From positions 1 to 16,997 of the forward strand of contig CAKVJS010000007.1 in assembly GCA_934754755.1 (NCBI GenBank): 16,997 bases of DNA, in the 5' to 3' direction. The stretch is from an uncultured Erysipelotrichales bacterium. Its GTDB lineage: Bacteria > Bacillota_I > Bacilli_A > Erysipelotrichales > Coprobacillaceae. Numbering within the stretch: the first letter of the stretch is position 1; each line of letters begins with the position of its first letter. The translations under genes and the position numbers were made by a program. Positions 1-7,080 of this stretch are shown piece by piece. The notes below the pieces were generated by a model, which saw nothing but the letters and a program-made list of their open reading frames with translations, was not told the origin of the DNA and did not search any database.

Positions 1-24
1 GTTTAGGGTTAAGAAGATAAACTT

Positions 25-58
25 AAAAAGTGAAATCCTTGATAGGACTCACTTTTTT
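25..58. terminator. bidirectional intrinsic terminator downstream of mgtC
   Basis: A-run plus GTGA at 25-33 pairs with TCAC plus T-run at 49-57. An inner TCC/GGA pairing (36-38 with 45-47) closes a six-base loop. A T-tract follows the stem on both strands, so it can end the minus-strand mgtC transcript and any plus-strand gene entering from the left. No upstream gene is visible in bases 1-24. Confidence 0.8.
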
Positions 59-59
59 A

Positions 60-731
60 TTATCTAATATGAAAAGATTTAACATAGGACTTTTGCATCA
101 TTGCATCTATTAATTGTCTTTGTGTATGACTATTCGTAATGCTACATTCTATATCGATTAAAAGAAGTTCTTGATCAGTAGAGTCTACTTTTATCATATG
201 AATATCGATGCCAAATTTCTGTAGTAGTTGTTGTATTTCTGTTATCGCCATAGTATGGGGAATGATTTCTAATGCTAACAATTGACTTTGATTCGTAAAT
301 TGACTAAGAAGGCGACCATGGAAGATCAGTTGTAATCCTAATATTAGCGTGGCTGTAATGATACCAATTGTATATAATCCCGAACCAATACACATACCAA
401 CGCCAGCTGTAGCCCATATTCCAGCGGCTGTTGTCAGGCCGGACACCGTACCGTTTTTTACGAAAATAATACCAGCCCCTAAAAATCCAATACCACTGAC
501 AGTCTGGGCAGCGATACGGGAAGCATCAAAAGAGTTTGTATCATAAAATCCATACTTGGAAACGATCATAATGAGCGCAGATCCTATGGCAACAATAGCG
601 TGTGTGCGAATGCCAGCTTCCTTGTTACGATTTTTCCTTTCATAGCCGATACCAGCACCACATAAAGCCGCAATACAAATGCGCAAAATCCATTCTCCAC
701 TGTTTTGTAAATGATTAAATATGATGGACAA
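60..731 (-). CDS. MgtC/SapB family membrane protein
   Basis: A 223-residue inner-membrane protein of the MgtC/SapB family. The N-terminal two thirds is hydrophobic with several membrane segments and carries the family signature: a GxGIGYER loop, then AGIRTHAIVAIGSAL, then RIAAQTVSGIGFLGAGIIF and GLTTAAGIWATAGVGM. The last ~75 residues form a soluble tail of the ACT-like type seen in MgtC proteins. In pathogens MgtC supports growth in low magnesium and modulates F1Fo ATP synthase; many other family members have no known role, so the function here is open. The start is a TTG at 731-729, placed 5 nt after a run of seven G on the coding strand that must serve as the ribosome binding site. There is no better start upstream. 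The gene is monocistronic and diverges from prfC. Confidence 0.9.
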   Translation of the reverse strand: MSIIFNHLQNSGEWILRICIAALCGAGIGYERKNRNKEAGIRTHAIVAIGSALIMIVSKYGFYDTNSFDASRIAAQTVSGIGFLGAGIIFVKNGTVSGLTTAAGIWATAGVGMCIGSGLYTIGIITATLILGLQLIFHGRLLSQFTNQSQLLALEIIPHTMAITEIQQLLQKFGIDIHMIKVDSTDQELLLIDIECSITNSHTQRQLIDAMMQKSYVKSFHIR

Positions 732-736
732 GATAT

Positions 737-753
737 CCCCCCCTTTTTTTTTT
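737..753 (-). promoter_or_regulatory. homopolymeric leader and G7 ribosome binding site of mgtC
   Basis: On the coding (minus) strand the sequence runs ten A then seven G, ending 5 nt before the TTG start. The G run is the only Shine-Dalgarno-like sequence for this gene. Such tracts are prone to length change, so they could tune translation. Confidence 0.5.
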
Positions 754-762
754 ATTATTCTT

Positions 763-771
763 AGTATAACA
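763..771 (-). promoter_or_regulatory. probable mgtC promoter (extended -10)
   Basis: On the minus strand TGT is followed directly by TATACT (763-768), an extended -10 element. No good -35 hexamer lies 16-18 nt upstream. Transcription would begin close to the A10 tract at 744-753. Confidence 0.4.
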
Positions 772-858
772 AAATATAGGTATAAGAGACCTAATAAAAA
801 TGATATTTCTAGTTATCATAATGTTCTTTTTGTCTTTTCGGACAAATAATAGAGTAGA

Positions 859-887
859 TTGCCTTTTTGTCTATTTTATGGTATAAG
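859..887 (+). promoter_or_regulatory. probable promoter for prfC and downstream genes
   Basis: TTGCCT (859-864) and TATAAG (882-887) are separated by 17 nt. TG at 879-880 makes the -10 extended. It lies 30 nt before the prfC start. No other clear promoter or terminator is seen before 6103, so it may drive the whole prfC-to-rluA run. Confidence 0.55.
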
Positions 888-916
888 TTACTCATAAAAG
901 TAGTAAGGAGATTTAT

Positions 917-2503
917 ATGAGCGCATTGCAAGAAGAAGTATTAAAAAGAAGAACATTTGCGATTATATCCCACCCCGATGCAGGAAAAACAACCTTAACG
1001 GAAAAGTTTTTATTATATGGTGGGGCGATTCAGTTAGCTGGTAGCGTAAAGGGTAAGAAGAACAGCCGTCACGCAACAAGCGACTGGATGGATATTGAAA
1101 AACAAAGGGGAATATCGGTAACTTCCTCTGTTTTACAATTTCACTATCAAGGATACTGTATAAATATATTAGATACACCAGGACACCAGGACTTTTCCGA
1201 AGATACGTATCGAACACTAATGGCAGCTGATTGTGCTGTCATGGTTATCGATGCAGCCAAAGGGGTAGAAGCCCAAACTCGTAAATTATTTAAGGTTTGT
1301 ACAATGCGTCATATCCCAATTTTTACATTCATCAATAAAATGGATCGCGAAACGAAGGATCCTTATGCTTTGTTGGAGGAAATAGAAAAGGAATTAGGGA
1401 TAGAAACATGTGCGATCAATTGGCCCATTGGGGCTGGAAAAGAGTTTAAAGGTGTATACGAACGTTCGTCAAACAAAATATTGCAATGCATAGCTGTAGA
1501 CGGTGGAAAAAAAGAAGTCGAAGAAAGAGAGATCACCATGGATGATCCTGCTATCAAAGATATTTTAGGTACTGATTTGTACCATACGCTGATAGAAGAC
1601 ATTGAGTTATTAGATATGGCAGGTAGCCAGTATGATATAGACCGTATTCATCAAGGGAAGCTATCTCCCGTTTGTTTCGGCTCGGCTTTAACTAATTTTG
1701 GATTAGGACCCTTTTTAAAACATTTCCTAGCCATGACGACACCTCCTTTACCGCGTGTAACCAATGATATCTGTATTGATCCTTGTAGTGAGGATTTTAG
1801 TGCCTTTGTATTTAAAATACAGGCGAACATGAATAAAGCGCACCGAGATCGTATGGCGTTCATGCGGATCTGTTCCGGTACGTTTAAAAAAGGTATGGAG
1901 GTTTACCATTATCAAGGGAAAAGAAAGATTAAATTAAACCAGTCAAAACAACTTTTAGCTTCTCAACGGGAAGAAGTCGATGAAGCTTTTGCGGGAGATA
2001 TTATTGGTGTTTTTGATCCTGGTATATTTTCCATCGGAGATACGATTACCACGGGTAAAAAACGATTTGCCTTTGCGGGAATACCAACCTTTGCGCCAGA
2101 ACATTTCGCTTTAGTTCGAAATAAAGATACAATGAAACGCAAGCAGTTTGTCAAAGGTATTGAACAGATCGCAAAAGAAGGTGCTATCCAGATCTTTACC
2201 GAGTTAGGCGGCGGTATGGAAGAAATTATTGTTGGAGTAGTCGGGGTTTTACAATTTTCGGTACTGGAATATAGATTAGAGCATGAATATGGTGTGGATA
2301 TTATTAAGACGCCATTACCATATCAATATGTTCGCTGGTTAAAAGGTGATGCAACGATTCCTTCTTTAAATCTATCTTCTGATACCAAGGTAGTACAGGA
2401 TTTAAAAGGGCAACCCATTCTTTTGTTTACCAATGAATGGGGTATTCGTTGGGCCAGTGAAAAGAATAGTAATGCTACATTTATGGAATTTAGTGAGAGT
2501 TAA
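917..2503 (+). CDS. prfC: peptide chain release factor 3 (RF3)
   Basis: A translational GTPase that recycles RF1 and RF2 from the ribosome after stop-codon reading. All GTPase motifs are present: G1 HPDAGKTT (residues 19-26), G2 QRGISVTSSV, G3 DTPGHQDF, G4 NKMD near residue 140 and a G5-like GSAL. The length, 528 residues, is normal for RF3. The RF3-specific C-terminal region is intact, including ELGGGMEEIIVGVVGVLQF. AAGGAG at 905-910 precedes the ATG by 6 nt. It is the first gene of a plus-strand run with a GNAT enzyme, a P-type ATPase-like protein and a pseudouridine synthase. Confidence 0.97.
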   Translation: MSALQEEVLKRRTFAIISHPDAGKTTLTEKFLLYGGAIQLAGSVKGKKNSRHATSDWMDIEKQRGISVTSSVLQFHYQGYCINILDTPGHQDFSEDTYRTLMAADCAVMVIDAAKGVEAQTRKLFKVCTMRHIPIFTFINKMDRETKDPYALLEEIEKELGIETCAINWPIGAGKEFKGVYERSSNKILQCIAVDGGKKEVEEREITMDDPAIKDILGTDLYHTLIEDIELLDMAGSQYDIDRIHQGKLSPVCFGSALTNFGLGPFLKHFLAMTTPPLPRVTNDICIDPCSEDFSAFVFKIQANMNKAHRDRMAFMRICSGTFKKGMEVYHYQGKRKIKLNQSKQLLASQREEVDEAFAGDIIGVFDPGIFSIGDTITTGKKRFAFAGIPTFAPEHFALVRNKDTMKRKQFVKGIEQIAKEGAIQIFTELGGGMEEIIVGVVGVLQFSVLEYRLEHEYGVDIIKTPLPYQYVRWLKGDATIPSLNLSSDTKVVQDLKGQPILLFTNEWGIRWASEKNSNATFMEFSES

Positions 2504-2520
2504 TTTCAGCTTTTTGGGAG

Positions 2521-2793
2521 GTGGTTGGTATTGCAAATACAGGAAAACGGAGGGTGTGTCGGTGCATACAATCGATGGAGATTGTTATTGCAGGATTGCA
2601 TCGTAACTTATTTGTTAAAGGGCAGGTGTACCGGTGTATTATTCGGGATCGGGGAGATCTTCCCATACATTATAAGATATATGGGGAGGAATTCGATTTA
2701 TCTTGCACAGAAATAGAATTTACACAACATTTTGTAATTATCAATAAAAGGACGGGTATAAACAATGACATATCAAAAACTAACAATCGATGA
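2521..2793 (+). CDS. small hypothetical ORF, possibly frame-damaged
   Basis: I do not recognise this product. The reading frame ending at 2793 is open from a GTG at 2521; an in-frame ATG at 2575 is a more natural start but has no well-placed ribosome binding site. The stretch after about residue 28, with KGQVYRCIIRDRGDLP, then KIYGEEFDL and IEFTQHFVII, reads like a genuine small soluble protein. The region before it does not. A strong GGAGGTG at 2517-2523 is ideally spaced 7 nt before a TTG at 2531, which lies in a different frame; that frame stays open to 2716. A third frame also gives a sensible short peptide around 2555-2600. Either this is a small gene with a poor start or the remnant of one carrying frameshifts. 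It overlaps the start of the GNAT gene by 29 nt. Whether it is expressed is uncertain. Confidence 0.35.
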   Translation: MVGIANTGKRRVCRCIQSMEIVIAGLHRNLFVKGQVYRCIIRDRGDLPIHYKIYGEEFDLSCTEIEFTQHFVIINKRTGINNDISKTNNR

Positions 2794-3286
2794 TTTCGAT
2801 GCATTATATAAAATCTTACAGGAACATTTTCCAGAAAAAGAACAAAAAGAATATAATTACATGAAGCAGGCTATTATTCAAGGCAAAATTAATGTAATTG
2901 TCCAAAAGGAAGAGGGGACTATTATTGGTGCATTATGTTATGTCTTGCTAGATGCGTATGCCTTTATTGATTATTTAGTAATTGTAAATCAACATCAAGG
3001 TAAGAGACTGGGAGAAAAAATCTTACAACATTTTATCTCCCTTATGGATCGTCCCATTGTCCTAGAGGTGGAACTGCCAGATACCCCTATCGCAAAGAGA
3101 CGAATTGCTTTTTACCAACGCCAAAATTTTATTCTAAATGAGCACCATTATGAGGTTCCAGAAAATGGACTTCGCCCAACCTGTACCTTTTTATTAATGA
3201 CGTATCCAAGAGCTATTAGCCAAGAGGAATTTAACATTTTGTATCCACAATTAATGTTACATGGCTACGGTATTGAGGGGGGATAG
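2765..3286 (+). CDS. GNAT-family N-acetyltransferase
   Basis: A 173-residue protein with the GNAT fold order: an N-terminal TIDDFDALYKILQEHFP helix region, a central sheet (INVIVQKEEGTIIGALCYV), then the acetyl-CoA-binding loop (NQHQGKRLGEKILQHF, around residues 77-92, matching the Q/RxxGxG/A pattern with G in place). RRIAFYQRQNF is the usual late motif where a small chain of aromatic residues precedes the last strand. The substrate cannot be told from sequence. AAAAGGA at 2746-2752 lies 12 nt before the ATG, a loose spacing. The stop codon is 1 nt before the start of the ATPase-like gene, so the two are probably translationally coupled and may work on the same process. Confidence 0.88.
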   Translation: MTYQKLTIDDFDALYKILQEHFPEKEQKEYNYMKQAIIQGKINVIVQKEEGTIIGALCYVLLDAYAFIDYLVIVNQHQGKRLGEKILQHFISLMDRPIVLEVELPDTPIAKRRIAFYQRQNFILNEHHYEVPENGLRPTCTFLLMTYPRAISQEEFNILYPQLMLHGYGIEGG

Positions 3287-3287
3287 G

Positions 3288-5228
3288 ATGAAACATAATT
3301 TTTATATTAATAATATTGATGATGAAAAGCAGGTGAATGAACTTTCGCAAGCAATCAATAGTTTAGAGGAAGTATCGCGAATTAAGATTGGTAAGGATAT
3401 GATTTCTTTCACCTGTGAACAACCAGATAATATCGAAGGGATTCTTCTTCGGATTAATAAGAATCTCATTTTACGCGAGAGAGTCAATAAAGAAAACCGT
3501 AAATATGATTTTAATGCGCAAAAACAGAATTTATTTTTTTTATTTACCAATTTAGATGCCGCCAAAGATGCGCAGGCCATTGAGGAAGTATTATCACGCT
3601 ATACGATGTATGAGAATGTGCATGTTGATTTTCAAAATAAGTTGTTACAACTACGTACCGCAGATAAAAAAGTTTTAGTACGATTGCAACGTATTGTAGA
3701 AAAGATTAATCCGGCAATCACTGTAGAGTTGTGGAAAAAACCATTTAAATCACATACGATCTTCGCAGATAAATACCTTAAAAATTATTTGCGTATTAGT
3801 ATTTTGGTTATTGCCTTTGCCTTGGGACTCGTTTCGCGGGATCGATCGCCTTGGATTACTAAAATAGGATGGCTACTTGCCTTGGCTGTTATATGCGAGC
3901 CAATGATAAAAACAATGCGACGGGAGTACGCGCAAAAAAAATACTTTAATGCGAATACGGCTATTGTGTTTGCGAGTGTACTTGCTTGGGTGCATGGATC
4001 GTATCTAGAAAGTTTTATAAGTGCGTGTTTGTATCGAATGGGAGAGTTTCTATTATCGAAACTATCTACGTATGCTATGAACCGAATTAACCAACGTATT
4101 GATCCACCACAAATAGGTCGTAAAGAAGTCAATGGCGAGATCTTTATGAGTCCTCTTGATGATTTTGATATTGGTGATATATTGATTGTTCCTGCTGGTG
4201 AGACAGTTTCTTTAGGGGGAACCGTGATTGCTGGTAAAAGTACATTGGATACATACAGTGTAAATGGGTCTAAAATACCGCAAAACATTCAATCTGGACA
4301 AGAGGTTCAGAGTGGAAGTGTAAATATACAAAATGATATCAAGGTTCGTGTTCATTATGGCTATCAAAGAAGTGCCTTATCAAAAATCATTGACATTGCT
4401 GCTTTGTCACCAGAAACCAAATCTAGGACTCAAAAGGTAACGGAATATATTTCAAAAAGTATTAGTGTTATTTTATTAGTAGTAGCTGTTGTCTGTGGGG
4501 TTCTATTACCAATAATTAATTTCTCATTGTACTCACAGTATCTATATTTGGCTGCCATATTAATGATACTTGCGGGTGCATCCTCTTATCAACATTTTGT
4601 TTCGTATGCTATATTAGCCGGAGTGGCGAGTGCCTTTACAAAAGGTATTATTATTAAAGAAAATAGTGGCCTAGGTGATCTATATGCCTGTAAAACCATT
4701 ATTTATGACCGTTTTGATGGGGTAGAAGTAAATGAGGAAGAACTGGAGTTGTTTTCCAAATTAAAAAATTTACACCGTAAATTAATCATATTTAACGATG
4801 GTCCAGTAGCCCTTGAAAATGAGCAGTATGATATCTATAACGATCTTTCTACTGCTGAAAAGGAAAAAATTATGGATCAAGAAACTATGCGTAATCCGGT
4901 TGCTTACATTGGGGATAGCTTTAAAGATGTATCCTTACTGCAAAAGTCCAATGTAGCAATTACTCGTGGGGGTTTACACGATTATAAGGTAGTTGAAAAT
5001 AGTGATATTATGGTAACTAACTCAGACTATAATACCATCATTGATACTTTTACAATTTCTAGTCGTCAGCGTCATATTGTAATTGGTAATATGATTGTTG
5101 GCATTGTAACGACCATAGTATTAGATTTATTAGCAAGCTTATTTATCCTTCCGTTATGGTCGGTAATTATTGTTTATACATTAATTAATGTCCTATTACT
5201 ATATAACACACATCGTATTATACGATAG
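3288..5228 (+). CDS. degenerate P1B-type ATPase-like membrane protein
   Basis: A 646-residue membrane protein laid out like a heavy-metal (P1B) ATPase but stripped of catalytic motifs. Residues ~1-70 and ~78-150 look like two HMA-type ferredoxin folds without CxxC. Hydrophobic segments fall near 167-184, 190-207, 224-257, 392-431 and 600-640, the usual eight-helix pattern. The actuator domain is recognisable, but TGES is replaced by NGSK (326-329). The intramembrane CPC is replaced by SSY (432-434). KGIIIK is followed by IIYDRFDG where FDKTGT is expected; only the phosphorylatable Asp (474) remains. The distance from there to GDSFKD (Asp543, normally GDGIND) is ~70 residues, so the ATP-binding N domain is missing. 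I infer it cannot act as a normal pump. The start at 3288 is chosen over an in-frame ATG at 3261 because it follows the GAGGGG at 3275-3280 and avoids overlap. Confidence 0.85.
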   Translation: MKHNFYINNIDDEKQVNELSQAINSLEEVSRIKIGKDMISFTCEQPDNIEGILLRINKNLILRERVNKENRKYDFNAQKQNLFFLFTNLDAAKDAQAIEEVLSRYTMYENVHVDFQNKLLQLRTADKKVLVRLQRIVEKINPAITVELWKKPFKSHTIFADKYLKNYLRISILVIAFALGLVSRDRSPWITKIGWLLALAVICEPMIKTMRREYAQKKYFNANTAIVFASVLAWVHGSYLESFISACLYRMGEFLLSKLSTYAMNRINQRIDPPQIGRKEVNGEIFMSPLDDFDIGDILIVPAGETVSLGGTVIAGKSTLDTYSVNGSKIPQNIQSGQEVQSGSVNIQNDIKVRVHYGYQRSALSKIIDIAALSPETKSRTQKVTEYISKSISVILLVVAVVCGVLLPIINFSLYSQYLYLAAILMILAGASSYQHFVSYAILAGVASAFTKGIIIKENSGLGDLYACKTIIYDRFDGVEVNEEELELFSKLKNLHRKLIIFNDGPVALENEQYDIYNDLSTAEKEKIMDQETMRNPVAYIGDSFKDVSLLQKSNVAITRGGLHDYKVVENSDIMVTNSDYNTIIDTFTISSRQRHIVIGNMIVGIVTTIVLDLLASLFILPLWSVIIVYTLINVLLLYNTHRIIR

Positions 5229-5242
5229 GTAGGAGGCATTCT

Positions 5243-6103
5243 GTGAAGCAGTTTACTGTTACAGAGGACACTACTCTGTTGGAATTTTTAGTGACAAAAT
5301 ATCCCCGCAAACAGGCGAAAAAATTCCTTGCACATAGTCTTGTACAAATTAACCAAGCACCGGTGCAACAATTTAATCATCGATTATGTGCGGGAGATAG
5401 TATTACGATTTCAAAACATAATCCAATGCATAACAAGCTAGATATTCTTTATGAGGATGCGAGATATATTGTCATTAATAAGCCATCGGGATTACTTAGT
5501 ATGTCCGATGGTCAAGAAAAAGAAAAAACAGCGTATCATATGGTACGCGAATATGTCCGTCAAAAAGAACGAGGTGCTAAAATTTTCATTGTGCACCGGC
5601 TCGATCGTGATACATCAGGGGTATTGCTTTTTTCTAAAAGTGAAAAATATAAGCATGCTTTGCAAAATGCTTGGAATGATTTAGTTTTTAAAAGAGGATA
5701 TATTGCGATTGTAGAGGGGTATCTAGCACGTAAAAAAGGTACGATTGAGACCTTCTTGCAACAAACGAGTACCCATCAAGTATATGTTAGTAAAAAGGGT
5801 GGCGTTAAAGCGATCACAAAATATCGGGTATTGTTGCAAAAGAATAACTATTCTGGCCTTGAAATATTTATTTCGACCGGTAGAAGAAATCAAATACGAG
5901 CACATATGGACTATATTGGGCATAGTATAGTACACGATCCTAAATATAATGGGCACAGTAATCCCATTGGTAGACTTGGCTTACATGCACATGTATTGGC
6001 ATTAAAAGAGCCTGATACGGGAGTGATCAAAGAATTTAGAGCCCCTATACCCAAAGAATTTCATCCCTATATACCGATGGATAAAATAGAATACGAAGGG
6101 TGA
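5243..6103 (+). CDS. RluA-family pseudouridine synthase
   Basis: Converts specific uridines in rRNA or tRNA to pseudouridine. The 286-residue protein has an S4-like N-terminal RNA-binding part (residues ~1-60, with ARKQAKKFLAHSLVQINQ-type spacing) and the RluA catalytic domain. HRLDRDTSG at 118-126 holds the catalytic Asp121. YIVINKPSGLLS and GRRNQIRAHMDYIGH are the other family motifs. RluA, RluC and RluD cannot be distinguished here, so the target is open. The start is GTG at 5243, preceded by AGGAGG 6-7 nt upstream. It follows the ATPase-like gene by 14 nt and ends just before the infC promoter. Confidence 0.93.
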   Translation: MKQFTVTEDTTLLEFLVTKYPRKQAKKFLAHSLVQINQAPVQQFNHRLCAGDSITISKHNPMHNKLDILYEDARYIVINKPSGLLSMSDGQEKEKTAYHMVREYVRQKERGAKIFIVHRLDRDTSGVLLFSKSEKYKHALQNAWNDLVFKRGYIAIVEGYLARKKGTIETFLQQTSTHQVYVSKKGGVKAITKYRVLLQKNNYSGLEIFISTGRRNQIRAHMDYIGHSIVHDPKYNGHSNPIGRLGLHAHVLALKEPDTGVIKEFRAPIPKEFHPYIPMDKIEYEG

Positions 6104-6112
6104 CGTTAGTGT

Positions 6113-6141
6113 TTGACTTGTATGATAGTGTGTGTTATGAT
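6113..6141 (+). promoter_or_regulatory. promoter of the infC-rpmI-rplT operon
   Basis: TTGACT (6113-6118) and TATGAT (6136-6141) with a 17-nt spacer. This is the best sigma-A-type promoter in the window. Transcription should begin near 6148, giving a leader of about 160 nt before infC. Confidence 0.85.
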
Positions 6142-6147
6142 GTTATG

Positions 6148-6300
6148 GTAAATAAAAAAAATAGTGGAAAGCAGAAGTGCCTACTTCTCGCCTGATTGAA
6201 AATATCAATGGGTAAATGTCGCTAAGATAACTTCTTATTGTCAATGGTGGGTACTCAAATCGTATTCACTTTTTGTTTTACTACTAAAAAATATATGGAG
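6148..6300 (+). promoter_or_regulatory. structured infC leader, probable transcription attenuator (L20-leader-like)
   Basis: Three helices compete. (a) AGAAGT (6173-6178) pairs with ACTTCT (6183-6188), four-base loop. (b) AGTGCCTACT (6176-6185) pairs over ten positions, three of them G-U, with GGTGGGTACT (6246-6255). (c) GGTGGGTAC (6246-6254) pairs with GTATTCACT (6262-6270), followed by a T-rich run. Helix b excludes both a and c. Smaller hairpins at 6195-6209 and 6223-6237 sit between the arms of b. In Bacillus subtilis the same operon is controlled by L20 through leader attenuation; that L20 is the signal here is inference. Confidence 0.7.
6246..6279 (+). terminator. intrinsic terminator inside the infC leader
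   Basis: Nine paired positions (6246-6254 with 6262-6270, three of them G-U), a seven-base loop, then TTTT, one G and TTTT (6271-6279). It lies before the infC ribosome binding site, so it would stop transcription of the operon unless disrupted. Confidence 0.65.
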
Positions 6301-6309
6301 GTGGCTTTT

Positions 6310-6849
6310 ATTAGCAAATTTTCAAATCAAAAACCGAATAGACAAGAAGATCCAGTAAATGAGAAAATTCGATTTAAGGAAGTATTAGTAATTGATCAAA
6401 ATGGGGATCAGTTGGGTATAAAATCTAAATATGATGCGATTAAGATCGCATACGATCAAAATTTGGATTTAGTTTGTGTAGCACCCAATGGTAAACCACC
6501 GGTTTGTCGTATTATGGATTATGGGAAATATCGCTTTGAACAACAAAAGAAAGCAAAAGAGATGAAGCGAAATTCAAAGATCGTCTCGTTAAAGGAAACA
6601 CAATTATCGGTCACTATTGATACCCATGATAAAGATGTTAAACTGAAAAGAACTTTAAAATGGTTAGAGGCTGGAGATAAAGTTAAAATCGCTATTCGCT
6701 TTAGAGGAAGACAATTGGCTCATATTGATCTGGGAGAAAAGATATTAAATAATTTTATTGCAGAATGTGAAGAATTTTGTGTCGTTGAAAAACCAGCGAA
6801 AATGGAAGGTCGTACGTTAACTGCAATATTAGCACCAAAAAAGAAATAA
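6310..6849 (+). CDS. infC: translation initiation factor IF-3, ATT start
   Basis: IF-3 binds the 30S subunit, keeps it apart from 50S and checks the start codon and initiator tRNA. The start is placed at ATT (6310-6312): GGAGGT at 6297-6302 lies 7 nt upstream, and the residues after it (PVNEKIRFKEVLVIDQNG) are the usual IF-3 N-terminus. An in-frame ATG at 6238 lies within the leader hairpins, would add 24 unrelated residues and has no ribosome binding site. The resulting length is 179 residues, normal for the family. The N-domain, linker (YRFEQQKKAKEMKR) and C-domain (LKETQLSVTIDTHD, KVKIAIRFRGRQLAH) are complete. An AUU start is the known means by which infC limits its own translation in Escherichia coli. 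Confidence 0.95.
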   Translation: MSKFSNQKPNRQEDPVNEKIRFKEVLVIDQNGDQLGIKSKYDAIKIAYDQNLDLVCVAPNGKPPVCRIMDYGKYRFEQQKKAKEMKRNSKIVSLKETQLSVTIDTHDKDVKLKRTLKWLEAGDKVKIAIRFRGRQLAHIDLGEKILNNFIAECEEFCVVEKPAKMEGRTLTAILAPKKK

Positions 6850-6865
6850 TTAGGAGGAAACAAAA

Positions 6866-7060
6866 ATGCCAAAAATGAAATCACATAGTGGTCTAAAAAA
6901 ACGGATTAAGAGAACAGGTAGTGGAAAATTAAAGCGCGGACACGCTTATGTCTCACATATGGCTGCTAACAAATCGCATAAACAAAAGAAGCATTTAGCT
7001 AAAGCAACAGTTGTTAGTGCATCTGATTATAAAAGGATCAAATCAAGATTAGCTAAGTAG
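6866..7060 (+). CDS. rpmI: 50S ribosomal protein L35
   Basis: A 64-residue, very basic protein, the usual length of bacterial L35. It begins [20 protein letters not shown] and contains the [18 protein letters not shown] core typical of the family. It binds 23S rRNA in the large subunit. AGGAGG (6852-6857) lies 8 nt before the ATG. It sits between infC and rplT, 16 nt after the infC stop, as in most bacteria, and is co-transcribed with them. Confidence 0.98.
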   Translation: MPKMKSHSGLKKRIKRTGSGKLKRGHAYVSHMAANKSHKQKKHLAKATVVSASDYKRIKSRLAK

Positions 7061-7080
7061 TATAATAGGAGGAAATAAAG

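Noticed and set aside
801..818. TGATA-N8-TATCA palindrome in the mgtC-prfC intergenic region as an operator
   Set aside because: Only the outer five bases are symmetric and such AT-rich dyads are common by chance.
3785..4288. Long open frame on the minus strand inside the P-type ATPase-like gene
   Set aside because: It is antisense to a clearly conserved actuator domain, has no recognisable protein features and no ribosome binding site was evident.
6238..6309. ATG at 6238 as the infC start
   Set aside because: It falls inside the leader hairpins, has no ribosome binding site and adds 24 residues not typical of IF-3.
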